A DNA stretch of 51,476 nt from contig DFKZ01000103.1 of assembly GCA_002373975.1 (NCBI GenBank), forward strand, positions 1 through 51,476. The letters are read 5' to 3'. How positions within the stretch are numbered: position 1 is the stretch's first letter; every line of letters starts with the position of its first letter. Source of the DNA: Lachnospiraceae bacterium UBA3632. GTDB lineage: Bacteria > Bacillota > Clostridia > Lachnospirales > Lachnospiraceae. Positions 36,486 to 45,131 of this stretch are shown here, one piece after another. The position numbers and the translations under genes are program-made. The notes beneath the pieces were generated by a model. That model made no database searches. It saw nothing but the letters and a program-made list of their open reading frames with translations, and had not been told where the DNA came from.

Positions 36486-37340
36486 CTACAGCGCTTCCTC
36501 CAGTGTCCAGCTGAGATATAATGTCGCGTTCCATACTTTCTCGGAAGAAACAGCCTTTTCGCCCAAAAGCTTTTCGATTATCTTCTTTGAGTTTGTATTG
36601 ATGTAAGGAACGGTGATCATCTTGTAATCGCCGTATTCCTCTATTCCCTTTTCCACCGCATATTTGAGCATGTACATAAGCTCCGCGCCGTTCTCGGCTG
36701 TCTCGGCCCATGCTACCACAAGGTGATCATCCTCCTCGCCTATGATAAGGCATGCCGGTGAATTGTCGTTGCTGTCATTACCAATAATACAACTCAGCTT
36801 TTCGTTCAATTGCCCGCTGTCCGTAAAATGTCTTAAATGCGGGTGTTTTCCCAATATCGTATTCTTAACACTGCTGAAGGTTTCGGAGAGCGGGGTCACA
36901 TTCTCTGTCTGTATTCCCGATATCAGCTTCGTTGAGGCGATATCACCGAGCGAAAATGAATATGATCCGTGTTCCTCATCCTCCACAAGCTCGAATTCCA
37001 GATACCGGATAAACTCCCGCAGGTCAGCTCCTTCCTTCTCATTCTCAGTAAAGGAAAGAGTCAGCCTGTACATGTTGTCAACGGAAAAAAGCATCGTCAG
37101 TGCCTGGCTGACAAGCTCTGTACCGAATCCTTTTCTGCGGTGCTCCGGCTTAACAAAAAGTGATATTATCTCGGCATCTCCGATCACTCCCGGATCCACC
37201 ACGATAGCTCCTGCGGGCTCATCATCTTCCAAAAGCCCTATTGCCACACTGTCTCCCGTTCTGAGAGTCGCCAGTCCGTCCCACGTGATCAGTTCATAAA
37301 ACCTTTCTTTCTGTTCTGCGTTAAGATCTATCAGCTCCAT
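36486..37340 (-). CDS. Tandem GNAT acetyltransferase
   Basis: The 284-residue protein has a clear GNAT domain at about 1-140 with the acetyl-CoA loop VKPEHRRKGFGTELV. A second, more diverged GNAT-like half follows at about 150-280. Such enzymes acetylate amines or protein N-termini. Coupling to a MATE exporter could point to drug resistance, but nothing in the sequence proves the substrate. A GAGGATAAT site precedes the start. A 13-bp palindrome, TACTGTGACAGTA, lies at 37368-37380 upstream and may be an operator. Confidence 0.75.
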   Translation of the reverse strand: MELIDLNAEQKERFYELITWDGLATLRTGDSVAIGLLEDDEPAGAIVVDPGVIGDAEIISLFVKPEHRRKGFGTELVSQALTMLFSVDNMYRLTLSFTENEKEGADLREFIRYLEFELVEDEEHGSYSFSLGDIASTKLISGIQTENVTPLSETFSSVKNTILGKHPHLRHFTDSGQLNEKLSCIIGNDSNDNSPACLIIGEEDDHLVVAWAETAENGAELMYMLKYAVEKGIEEYGDYKMITVPYINTNSKKIIEKLLGEKAVSSEKVWNATLYLSWTLEEAL

Positions 37341-37398
37341 ATATTATCCTCGCAATTTGCATCTGTTTACTGTGACAGTACCATTACGAACCATTACA

Positions 37399-38985
37399 TT
37401 ACTGCACTATCGGTCCCGGCTGCGGCATGTGCAGTCTCCTGACCATATCGACAGCATCATTCTGCAGATCATACCTGCCTACAGACGCGCATAACAGCCT
37501 CATACAATACTCCACATCACTCTGGTCCATAAGATCGCCGCAAACGCGGTCCGCAATATCCTTGAGCAACTCAGGGTTCCCGTTTACCTGATCGGTAAGA
37601 AGCTGGGTGTACAGGGAGTCTACCAGATTCATCAGTTCTGTATAAGCGACCTCGTCACAGCCTGACATATCTACCACTCTTCCGCCGTATTTATCTCCTA
37701 TCTCGTCACAACGCTGACCGCCAAAGCTTGATGCAAACTCGCCGGTAGCCTTCTTGTCGTGAACATGGCCTGTCTGGTTCATCTTCATGTATGCATCACT
37801 TTCAAAGCCTATGAGCATACCTGCATGTTTGCTCTTTGTGCCTTCCTCAAAATGCATGAAAAGGTGACCGCAGCTTCCGTCATTCCGGAGCAGACGCGGC
37901 CTGCCTGTGGCATCGGGAATACCGTTGTTACCCATACCTCCGACAGCCACATTTAGTCCATACTGGCTCCTGGGAGAGAAAAACTTAACTTCTTTAGCCT
38001 CACCGTCAGAGCCCTTTTTCTTGCGGCTCATCGTGTGAGTGGCCCCCAGTCTGGGCTCAAAACCTGCTTTTTTATTAAAGCTCTGGAACATTGCTTCCTG
38101 TCTCTGTTCCGAAAACTGTTCCCCTCCGGCGCCCGGAAGAGTGATCATTACTCTTGAACAGTGTGCAAATGCATTTGCGACAGCTCCATGCCAGTCTTCA
38201 TTAACGGGAGGCGTCTTTTTTGAATCCTTTACCTTCATTCTCCCCAGATGGCATGTAAGCATGGTTTTAAAAATAAATACCTGCGACTTTAAATTCTGCT
38301 CTCTTTCATCACGGGTATACCCGGGCGTGCTGCCGGGAACCTTTTTGATGATCGTGGCTATCATGATCTCTTTATTCAGAAGCTCATCGATCTTTCTGTA
38401 TTTAGCCACAACTGCAGGCTCTACATCCGGTGAATTTATCACACATGAAATACCCATGCGCAGAAGAGGGTTCATCATTTCGGATATGTAGTCCCTGTCA
38501 TGGTTATACTTTAAGGATTCTATAAATTCCTCGGGGGTCTGATGCTCACTTATCGGATGATTTTGTGCCATCCATTGCGTGGCCGCACGGTTCCTGAGGA
38601 CGGAATCGAGATCCTGCATATGAGTGCAGTCGCCTCTGGAAACCCGATTGAAAAGTTCCCTCTGCGTTATCTTTTCACCACTGATCTCCACTTCCTTCGC
38701 CATTACATCCTGCATATAAGGCGATTCAAGGTCCTTGGCTGTCACAAAAGAATTCCTTGCTTTTGTTTCTTTGTACTTTTTCTTTTCGGCCTTTTTCTCG
38801 TCCTTTGAAAGACTCGAATAAGGTCGGTGCAGCTGTTCCGGCGCAGCAGGTTCATCGGCCTCGTCAGCAAGGTCCGGGAACATTTCCCTCTGCTGCAGGG
38901 GCGCCACCTCATGCATCTCAAGGCTTCTGTACATCGTAGATTCCGATTGAAGCTTTTTAGTCTTTTGCGACTGTGTCTGTGGCAT
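37399..38985 (-). CDS. Orphan 528-residue protein, unknown function
   Basis: I do not recognise this protein. The N-terminal 75 residues are polar and rich in Q, E and K. The middle region is largely helical. A cluster rich in G, H, D and C sits at about 355-440, including GNNGIPDATGRPR, GSCGHLFMHFEEG, HAGMLIGF and FGGQRCDEIGDKYGG. The conserved-looking H and D residues suggest an enzymatic or ligand-binding core. No signal peptide or membrane helix is visible. It lies 65 bp behind a STAS protein and an anti-sigma-like protein on the same strand, so its expression or activity may be tied to that partner switch. A host- or neighbour-directed effector is possible but unsupported. Confidence 0.5.
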   Translation of the reverse strand: MPQTQSQKTKKLQSESTMYRSLEMHEVAPLQQREMFPDLADEADEPAAPEQLHRPYSSLSKDEKKAEKKKYKETKARNSFVTAKDLESPYMQDVMAKEVEISGEKITQRELFNRVSRGDCTHMQDLDSVLRNRAATQWMAQNHPISEHQTPEEFIESLKYNHDRDYISEMMNPLLRMGISCVINSPDVEPAVVAKYRKIDELLNKEIMIATIIKKVPGSTPGYTRDEREQNLKSQVFIFKTMLTCHLGRMKVKDSKKTPPVNEDWHGAVANAFAHCSRVMITLPGAGGEQFSEQRQEAMFQSFNKKAGFEPRLGATHTMSRKKKGSDGEAKEVKFFSPRSQYGLNVAVGGMGNNGIPDATGRPRLLRNDGSCGHLFMHFEEGTKSKHAGMLIGFESDAYMKMNQTGHVHDKKATGEFASSFGGQRCDEIGDKYGGRVVDMSGCDEVAYTELMNLVDSLYTQLLTDQVNGNPELLKDIADRVCGDLMDQSDVEYCMRLLCASVGRYDLQNDAVDMVRRLHMPQPGPIVQ

Positions 38986-39050
38986 GTTTCCACCTCCTGT
39001 TATTTCTGTGAAGCATTTAGAGTGTCATTTTCAGGATCCTGTGATTTGTC

Positions 39051-39350
39051 CTATTCGATGGTAAGTATACCCGAAAAGCCTGTCACATCAAAAATGTATT
39101 TCACTTCCTCCGAGCAGTTCTTCACTATCATCTCTCCCTGCTTGGTCATTATCTTCTGGGATGCGAGGAGCACCCTGAGCCCTGCCGATGAAATATACTC
39201 AAGGCCGTTAAAATCAAATACCAGCTTTGTTACTCCCTCGATGTTTTCCCTGACCTTTGCCTCAAGCTCGGGAGAGGTGGTAGTATCAAGCCTTCCCGAA
39301 AGCGCGAATACCAGCTCTTTTTCTTCTGATCTCATCTCAATGTTTAACAA
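39051..39350 (-). CDS. STAS-domain anti-sigma factor antagonist
   Basis: The 99-residue protein is a complete STAS domain with the typical LDTTTSPELE start and the phosphorylatable SSAGLRVL motif. Such proteins bind anti-sigma kinases in a phosphorylation-controlled way. It lies directly against the anti-sigma-like gene at 39351. No sigma factor gene is present in the window, so the target is unknown and may be a non-sigma partner. Confidence 0.9.
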   Translation of the reverse strand: MLNIEMRSEEKELVFALSGRLDTTTSPELEAKVRENIEGVTKLVFDFNGLEYISSAGLRVLLASQKIMTKQGEMIVKNCSEEVKYIFDVTGFSGILTIE

Positions 39351-39989
39351 TTATTTACCCTCCTGTTCGGTGTGAATTTTATATGATATCGTCATTACCA
39401 CGTGACCTCCGCGCACTCCGACCTGCACGTCATCGGCAATGTTTGAAACAATGGACTTTTCAAGCTCATCCCAGCGTTCCTTTTTATCCGGTGTCTCATC
39501 CAGGGATTCCACGCTGCTGCGGTAATCCGAAAGTGTCCAGTATACAGTGTCCATAAACGGACCCGAATACATATCGCCCGGCATTCCTTGAAGCCCCGAT
39601 GAAGAACTGAAATCCTCGAAGGAGCTGTCTGCCGGCATTGTAAATAATGTTTCGAATACATCCCTGATCTTTCCCATGACCCCTTTTGCCGATGCATTCT
39701 TTCCGGAGGACGACACCGCAAGTATGTCCTCTTTTTTCATAAAATCCATTCTTGTATCCGTCTCGATCCGGATGATGCATTCATTTTCCTGTCCGATAAA
39801 GGAAAGTGAAAGCTCCGGCTCTCCGGTGAGTGTCCTTATCATGGACATTGTTTCTTCCGTGAGCAGTCTGATCCTGAGAGCATCCTTTTCGGAAAGGTTC
39901 ATGTTCCCAGAAAACGATGTGGCTTCATTAAGCACATCATCCATATCCTCTCCGTTGCTTTTCAGGCGTATCTCCTGTGTCTTTTTCAT
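39351..39989 (-). CDS. Anti-sigma regulatory factor-like protein (degenerate ATPase)
   Basis: The 212-residue protein opens like an RsbW-type kinase: NLSEKDALRIRLLTEETMSMIRTL fits the N-box helix, with E in place of the usual EE/N pattern. The later glycine-rich ATP lid is weak, and an insertion of about 60 residues (about 90-160) contains FEDFSSSSGLQGMPGDMYSG. The C-terminal strand VRGGHVVMTISYKI fits the end of the fold. The next gene is a STAS antagonist, so a partner-switch role is likely. Kinase activity is doubtful. Confidence 0.6.
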   Translation of the reverse strand: MKKTQEIRLKSNGEDMDDVLNEATSFSGNMNLSEKDALRIRLLTEETMSMIRTLTGEPELSLSFIGQENECIIRIETDTRMDFMKKEDILAVSSSGKNASAKGVMGKIRDVFETLFTMPADSSFEDFSSSSGLQGMPGDMYSGPFMDTVYWTLSDYRSSVESLDETPDKKERWDELEKSIVSNIADDVQVGVRGGHVVMTISYKIHTEQEGK

Positions 39990-40074
39990 GTCCGGTCTCC
40001 TTTCGTTGAGGGGAATTGATCATAAAAATCATTACGTATACACTCGCTTATTATTCGCGCAGTCACACAGTGTT

Positions 40075-40103
40075 ATTATAAATCCAAATGGGATTTAACT
40101 CAA
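40075..40103 (-). promoter_or_regulatory. Promoter of the anti-sigma/STAS/orphan transcription unit
   Basis: TTGAGT (40098-40103) and a perfect TATAAT (40075-40080) are 17 bases apart on the minus strand, about 85 bases before the start at 39989. Confidence 0.65.
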
Positions 40104-40149
40104 CAATGGGATACGAAATTGTCTGATGTCCCACTCAAAGCTGATCGTT

Positions 40150-41115
40150 TCAAAACTCCGGCAGATCTTCCCGGGTAACGGCATAGTGGCTGTTATAAAC
40201 CTTACGCATCATGTCAAAGGTCGTGAACTCTTCCGTCAGGCAAAAATCCTTTGACCATGTCATATATGTCGACCAGCCGATCTTCTTTTCATGGATCTCG
40301 TCCGGGTCAGGCAGGCAGCCGATCTCCCCTATCAGGATGATTTTCTTTTCCGAAGATATCTTTTCAAGCGCAAGATATTCCTTTTCGCACCCTGTGTGCG
40401 TGTGCTTTTCGGGATACATATCGCGGGAAATGATATCAACCACGTCATCGCCGGGATATCTTCCCGCTTCCGTTCCGTTCCAGACCCAGATAAGGTTATT
40501 AAGGCCATGTACCTGCGTAAACCTTTGGAACATAATTCTCCAGAGCGATTTTACCGGCTCTGCGCCCTTGGCACCCCACCAGAACCATGCACCTTCGCAC
40601 TCATGGAAAGGCCGCCACAGAATCGGGATGTTTTTATCACAAAAAGGCCTTAAGAGGCCTGCCATATAATCGAGATCCGAAAGCAGTGCTCTGTTTTCCG
40701 GCGTACCCGGGATCACTGCCTTTGCGGCATCATAATCCGTGTTTTCGGTAAAGAATGATTTGGATCGTCCGCCCATTGGTGAAAACCAGTGCCAGGTGAA
40801 TGTGATGAGTCCCCCTCTCTGTGCCCATTCCCAGGCTCTTTTAAGGGTTCCGTAATTCTCCTCCACTTCTTTCATACACTCTTCATCCGTGTCGTAATAG
40901 TTTATATTGGGTGAGTATGACAGAAGCTCAAATCCCAGAAGCGCAGGCTCTTTGCCCGTGATCTTTCTGATGTGATGCAGCTCCTCCATCGCCATAGTCT
41001 GTGTGTGCTGCCCGGTGAGTATCTTATCTCCCGAGATATCGGAGAGATACTTTAATACATTTTTCACGCTTTCGGGTGCATTTGGATTCACCGGAGTAAA
41101 TACCTTATCGCTCAT
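40150..41115 (-). CDS. GH26 endo-beta-mannanase-like glycosidase
   Basis: The 321-residue protein is a single GH26 barrel. WRPFHECEGAWFWWG carries the acid/base glutamate and LIGEIGCLPDPDE the nucleophile glutamate. Early GQHTQTMA and TWHWFSP are also family-typical. GH26 enzymes cut beta-1,4-mannans and some related glucans. There is no signal peptide, so it probably acts on imported manno-oligosaccharides rather than as a secreted enzyme. It stands alone, divergent from a GNAT gene. Confidence 0.9.
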   Translation of the reverse strand: MSDKVFTPVNPNAPESVKNVLKYLSDISGDKILTGQHTQTMAMEELHHIRKITGKEPALLGFELLSYSPNINYYDTDEECMKEVEENYGTLKRAWEWAQRGGLITFTWHWFSPMGGRSKSFFTENTDYDAAKAVIPGTPENRALLSDLDYMAGLLRPFCDKNIPILWRPFHECEGAWFWWGAKGAEPVKSLWRIMFQRFTQVHGLNNLIWVWNGTEAGRYPGDDVVDIISRDMYPEKHTHTGCEKEYLALEKISSEKKIILIGEIGCLPDPDEIHEKKIGWSTYMTWSKDFCLTEEFTTFDMMRKVYNSHYAVTREDLPEF

Positions 41116-41214
41116 GGTCTGCCGCCTTTCGTCAGATAATTTTTCTAATTCACTATTATATGTTCAGGATTATTTATCGTAAAGATGTTCCTGTTAATTC
41201 GTCGTAAAGACCTC

Positions 41215-41243
41215 TTGTGCGGATTGAATCATTAATGTAATAT
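41215..41243 (+). promoter_or_regulatory. Promoter of the plus-strand GNAT gene
   Basis: TTGTGC-N17-TAATAT. The expected start site is only a few bases before the ATG at 41253 and no ribosome site is visible, so the mRNA may be leaderless. Confidence 0.45.
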
Positions 41244-41252
41244 GATGATGTT

Positions 41253-41735
41253 ATGAAACTTCGAAGAATTGAAAAAAGTGACAATAAAAAAATAGCCGAT
41301 ATCATCCGCACCAATCTGAAAGCTGTGGGGCTTGACATACCCGGCACCGCCTATTATGATAAATCACTTGATAACCTCAGTGAGTATTATCTTGGAGATC
41401 CGGAAAAAAAATTCTATTATATCGCTACCGATGATGAAGGCAAAATAATAGGCGGTGTCGGCATAGCCGATATCCGCCTGTTTGATGACTGTGCAGAGCT
41501 TCAAAAGCTCTATCTTTCCGATGAAGCAAAAGGCCACGGATTCAGCCTGCTGATGATGAAAGCAGCTGAAGATAAAGCCCTTGAGCTTGGTTACAAACGT
41601 ATCTATCTTGAGACTCACACCACTCTTGAAGCTGCGATCTGCCTCTACGAAAAGCTTGGATATAAATGCATAGAAAAGCCCGCAGGGATCGTACATTCCG
41701 CTATGAACAGATTCTATCTGAAGGAACTTGGATAA
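41253..41735 (+). CDS. GNAT family acetyltransferase
   Basis: This 160-residue GNAT protein has the usual order: an N-terminal strand MKLRRIEKSDNKKIADII, a KIIGGVGIADI strand, the acetyl-CoA loop YLSDEAKGHGFSLLMM and the C-terminal LYEKLGYKCIEKP. The substrate is unknown. It is one of the few plus-strand genes and appears to have its own promoter but no Shine-Dalgarno sequence. It converges on the coiled-coil protein gene with a 10-bp gap. Confidence 0.88.
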   Translation: MKLRRIEKSDNKKIADIIRTNLKAVGLDIPGTAYYDKSLDNLSEYYLGDPEKKFYYIATDDEGKIIGGVGIADIRLFDDCAELQKLYLSDEAKGHGFSLLMMKAAEDKALELGYKRIYLETHTTLEAAICLYEKLGYKCIEKPAGIVHSAMNRFYLKELG

Positions 41736-41745
41736 AACCGTTCTT

Positions 41746-42708
41746 TCAGATTTCCTTATCTACCGCAGCCCCTTTCACATCTTCCTCGAGGAGCTTTAGC
41801 TTGTTCATCATATCTTTAACCTGCTCCTGCGCATCACTTATATCAGTGTTTACTGTTTCATTCTCGGCTACGGCTTCTAAGATATCCTCGGTAAACTCTT
41901 CCTGTTCCTCTCTTTTTTCTTTTGCTTTTTCGATCTTCTCTTCGAGTTCTTCTTTCTTTTCTTTCTGAGCTTTGGCTTCTTCCTCTTTCTTGGCAAGTTC
42001 TTCGTCGATATGCTCTTTCCCTTCCGCATAGAGCATTCCGAGAATCTCCTTCCCTGCGGCATCCATCACTTCATCGGCCTGCTCTCTGGCGTCCAGCATT
42101 GGATTGGATTTAAGACGTTCTATTTTTGAGCGTGATATTATTGTGTTTTCTGTTTTTATATCAGTTTCCGCGTCATATATGCGATCTGCGTAGGATCTTT
42201 CCGTTTCTTTCAATTCCATGGAACGACTCTGATACTCGGTAAGGCCTCTTGCCCTGATCGCTCCCACCTCATTCATTTCATCCGCAGTGAGTGTCACTCC
42301 CGATCCCTTTGTTCTGGAATCAGCTTCCTTTTCAAGGAGTCTTAACTCTCTTTCCTCTTCGCTATCCCCGGCCACTCCGTATTCATTCCTGAGAAGTTCC
42401 CTGCTTTCTCTTATGCCTTTTATGTCTTCTTTGTATTCAGAAACTTCACTCTTTAGCTCGCGGATTCTTTGTCTGTGCGCATCAAGGTCTGTGTCCATCT
42501 TTTTATCGCCGTCAAAAGCATCGCCGATTATTTTCATTGCCTGCTTCCTGGCCTGCTTTTTCCTGGCAGATATCGGATCGAACTTTTCGGTTAATGATGC
42601 TCCGTTTACAGAGCCGTCCCTTTTTTTGCCGGCTTTGATACTATCGTTAATATTCCGATTTCCTCGTATGTCATCCCCTACATATATAGATCTGTTTCTT
42701 ACCTGCAT
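41746..42708 (-). CDS. Coiled-coil protein, unknown function
   Basis: The 320-residue protein is almost entirely charged and helical. A long coiled coil at about 210-300 is dominated by K and E (EELAKKEEEAKAQKEKKEEL), and another helical stretch lies at about 70-120. No signal peptide, membrane segment or catalytic motif is seen. GGAGG lies before the start. It neighbours the FliD-like gene in the same orientation. A structural or scaffold role is plausible, but I could not recognise the family. Confidence 0.5.
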   Translation of the reverse strand: MQVRNRSIYVGDDIRGNRNINDSIKAGKKRDGSVNGASLTEKFDPISARKKQARKQAMKIIGDAFDGDKKMDTDLDAHRQRIRELKSEVSEYKEDIKGIRESRELLRNEYGVAGDSEEERELRLLEKEADSRTKGSGVTLTADEMNEVGAIRARGLTEYQSRSMELKETERSYADRIYDAETDIKTENTIISRSKIERLKSNPMLDAREQADEVMDAAGKEILGMLYAEGKEHIDEELAKKEEEAKAQKEKKEELEEKIEKAKEKREEQEEFTEDILEAVAENETVNTDISDAQEQVKDMMNKLKLLEEDVKGAAVDKEI

Positions 42709-42824
42709 AATCCACCTCCATGTGATCTGCCGCTTACTATTCCTCAGTATTATTATCGGAACACTCCGGCTATATATGAACTGTTATTTGCATAAAACGT
42801 ATATTTTACGTTGTAAAACGCGGC

Positions 42825-42854
42825 GAGGCACCCTGTTTGGATACAGAGTGCCTC
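42825..42854. terminator. Strong hairpin downstream of the FliD-like gene
   Basis: GAGGCAC and GTGCCTC (42825-42831 and 42848-42854) pair, with the inner CTGT/ACAG pair extending the stem past one mismatch. No immediate T-run follows on either strand. Confidence 0.5.
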
Positions 42855-42881
42855 ATTATGGTAGCAAGCGGTTTTCAATTA

Positions 42882-43622
42882 TCAAAACCAGTCGTTAAAA
42901 CTTGATCCTGTGTAACCATAGCTGCCGGCTGATGTTCCGTATCTCCCGTAAATACCGTTGTTCACACCGGAATATCTGCTCTGTTGCTCCGCCGCTGACT
43001 CAAGTCTCTGTGCCGAAGATCCTATTATCCTCGCATAGGATCCATTCGTTCCAAGTACATTTTTTACCTTATCAAAATCAGCACCTTTGAACGTTTCTTC
43101 GTTCACGGATATTTTCCCGTCACTTCCGATGGTTATTCCGATGCTTCCAAGGCTCTTTGTCATTATACCGGACATACGGGTCATGCTGTTTGCCGCATTT
43201 TTTACAGCCACATTCGAGGTGCTACCGACAGCCTTTAAAGTATCGTTGTAATCGGAAGCGAATTCGCTTACAACCTTATATGCGGCATCGGCATCATACT
43301 TTTCTCTGTTTGAAAACAAACTGTCTTTTCCGGTATCCGAGAGTTTCTTTGCAGTTGCAACCAGTTCACTGCTTTCCTTTGAAACGACTGACAGTTCACT
43401 GTTTCCCTCATACATCAGGCGATTATTCCTGCTTAATGCGGTAGTTTTCTGCGTGGCATTTGTGCTGTTATTCTTTCCGTAATAAGCCTTAAGCGCCTTT
43501 GTGTATGCTCCGGATCTGATGCTGGAAAGCTGAGAAATATTACTTAAAATAGAGTTTCCGTACCCGGATCTGCCGGAAGAGCCAAAAAAGCTGCCATAGT
43601 TAAAACTGCTAAGCCTTACCAT
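42882..43622 (-). CDS. FliD-like flagellar cap-related protein
   Basis: The protein is 246 residues from the ATG at 43622, which has GGAGG eight bases upstream; a GTG three codons earlier overlaps that site. The C-terminal half resembles the end of flagellar cap protein FliD: a helix (VKNAANSMTRMSGIMTKSL), then GITIGSDGKISVNEETFKGA, then SAQRLESAAEQQ. The N-terminal half is serine, glycine and asparagine rich and unlike classical FliD, and the protein is about half of FliD length. It may be a flagellin-chaperone-like or surface protein using the FliD fold. No flagellar operon is present here. Confidence 0.5.
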   Translation of the reverse strand: MVRLSSFNYGSFFGSSGRSGYGNSILSNISQLSSIRSGAYTKALKAYYGKNNSTNATQKTTALSRNNRLMYEGNSELSVVSKESSELVATAKKLSDTGKDSLFSNREKYDADAAYKVVSEFASDYNDTLKAVGSTSNVAVKNAANSMTRMSGIMTKSLGSIGITIGSDGKISVNEETFKGADFDKVKNVLGTNGSYARIIGSSAQRLESAAEQQSRYSGVNNGIYGRYGTSAGSYGYTGSSFNDWF

Positions 43623-43730
43623 TCTTTCCACCTCCTTCCTTATAGGTATTTACTGTAATTATCGGTCATCACATTCCTTAAACAAGGGATTATCTGTGAA
43701 GCGCACTTTTATTGTTGTAAATTGCGTCGA

Positions 43731-45131
43731 TCAGCCCATCATCATTACATTCAGTATAAAGAATAACTCTCCCCCTTTTTCCTCCTGGCGTATTTCTATA
43801 TCTCCCCTATACTTTCCCGCAATACTTCGTATATTCTTAAGTCCATACCCATGACCTGATTCCTTTTTTGTCGATTCAATAAGTCCATCTTCGTACAAGA
43901 CCGCTCTGTTAACACATTTGTTTCTTATACTGATAAGAAATGTATTTTCTTTTTCTACGGACTTGATCACTATTCGCGGATCGGGCAGTCCTTCTGATGC
44001 CTCAACCGCATTATTCAAGGCATTTGACAATACTACGCTCATATCAAACGGATTGATAGCAAGCTTTTCCGGATATATAAACAAGCTTTCAAACCCTATC
44101 CCCGCGTTTTTACACTCATCAGATATTTCAGACAAAACGATATCCGTTACCGCGTTTCCTGAAACAACAGCCGGCCTGAAAGCAGATAAGCGGTCCCTGA
44201 ACTCCCCAATGTAATCGATCAGTTCCCTGTTCTTTCCACTCTCCGCAAGTCCTTCTATCACTGCCAGATGATTTCCCATATCATGACGCATCGCCCGCAT
44301 CTTTTCATACAGTTCATCCACATGCGCCGTATATCTGTACGTATCACCCACCTGTTTTTCAACAGATTCTCTGATATATTCTTCCTCCTGCTTTTCTTTC
44401 AATTCCTGATAAAGCACTATGGTGATGATAACAGGAAAGAACGATAGTATCGAAAACAGTATCCTGAAAGGATTCGCAGGAATGTTTTCCTTTATGCTGC
44501 CATTGGCTATCCCATCCATCCAAAGCCTGTAGTATGATGATACGATAGGCTTTACCAGGAGCAGAGAGCAGACAGGTGTCAATAATATTATGAGCTCCCG
44601 CCATGTTATTTCCGCACTCTTGCGCTTATATACTTTATGGATTACTTTGGTCACTGCAAAAAGGAGTATCAGAGGAAGAATATAAAGGATAAGATTCCAT
44701 ATTATAAATTCCAAAACTATGGCTTTCATACTGTTACTGTACCAGTCGAAGCCAAGCACAAGATCTCTTTCAAAGAATCCGATCTCTATAAACAGTTCAA
44801 TGGATAACCAACTGAATAATCTAAACAGTACACATAGCAGGATCTTCTGCATCGAATTACGTCTTCCATCCAGCAGCCACAAGATGACAAACGATATGAC
44901 AGTTATGCCCAGCGTTATTATGGCTGCAATGTTTCTTGAAACTTCCGTCTGATTATTTATTACCGTGATCATTCCGTAAACAAGCGCCGTTAAATATGCT
45001 GTTCTCTGCTTTACAACGAAGGGCTTAAGCCAGATGGCAAATATGACAGCAACAAGAATAAGATAAACATTAACAAGCACGGACACATATGTATTGGCAA
45101 ATGCATCAAAATTATCAATGATAAATCCCAT
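43731..45131 (-). CDS. Sensor histidine kinase, AgrC-like (GHKL)
   Basis: The protein is 466 residues from the ATG at 45131, which forms a TAATG overlap with the response-regulator stop; an upstream extension of 34 codons lies inside that gene. It has about six or seven N-terminal membrane helices (about 10-235), a linker, the phospho-acceptor MRHDMGNHLAVI, and a GHKL ATPase domain with LSNALNNAVEA (N-box) and GHGYGLKNI. This is the AgrC/VirS layout. It should sense a signal at the membrane, possibly a peptide, and phosphorylate the LytTR regulator. No AgrB or AgrD gene is in the window, so the ligand is unknown. Confidence 0.9.
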   Translation of the reverse strand: MGFIIDNFDAFANTYVSVLVNVYLILVAVIFAIWLKPFVVKQRTAYLTALVYGMITVINNQTEVSRNIAAIITLGITVISFVILWLLDGRRNSMQKILLCVLFRLFSWLSIELFIEIGFFERDLVLGFDWYSNSMKAIVLEFIIWNLILYILPLILLFAVTKVIHKVYKRKSAEITWRELIILLTPVCSLLLVKPIVSSYYRLWMDGIANGSIKENIPANPFRILFSILSFFPVIITIVLYQELKEKQEEEYIRESVEKQVGDTYRYTAHVDELYEKMRAMRHDMGNHLAVIEGLAESGKNRELIDYIGEFRDRLSAFRPAVVSGNAVTDIVLSEISDECKNAGIGFESLFIYPEKLAINPFDMSVVLSNALNNAVEASEGLPDPRIVIKSVEKENTFLISIRNKCVNRAVLYEDGLIESTKKESGHGYGLKNIRSIAGKYRGDIEIRQEEKGGELFFILNVMMMG

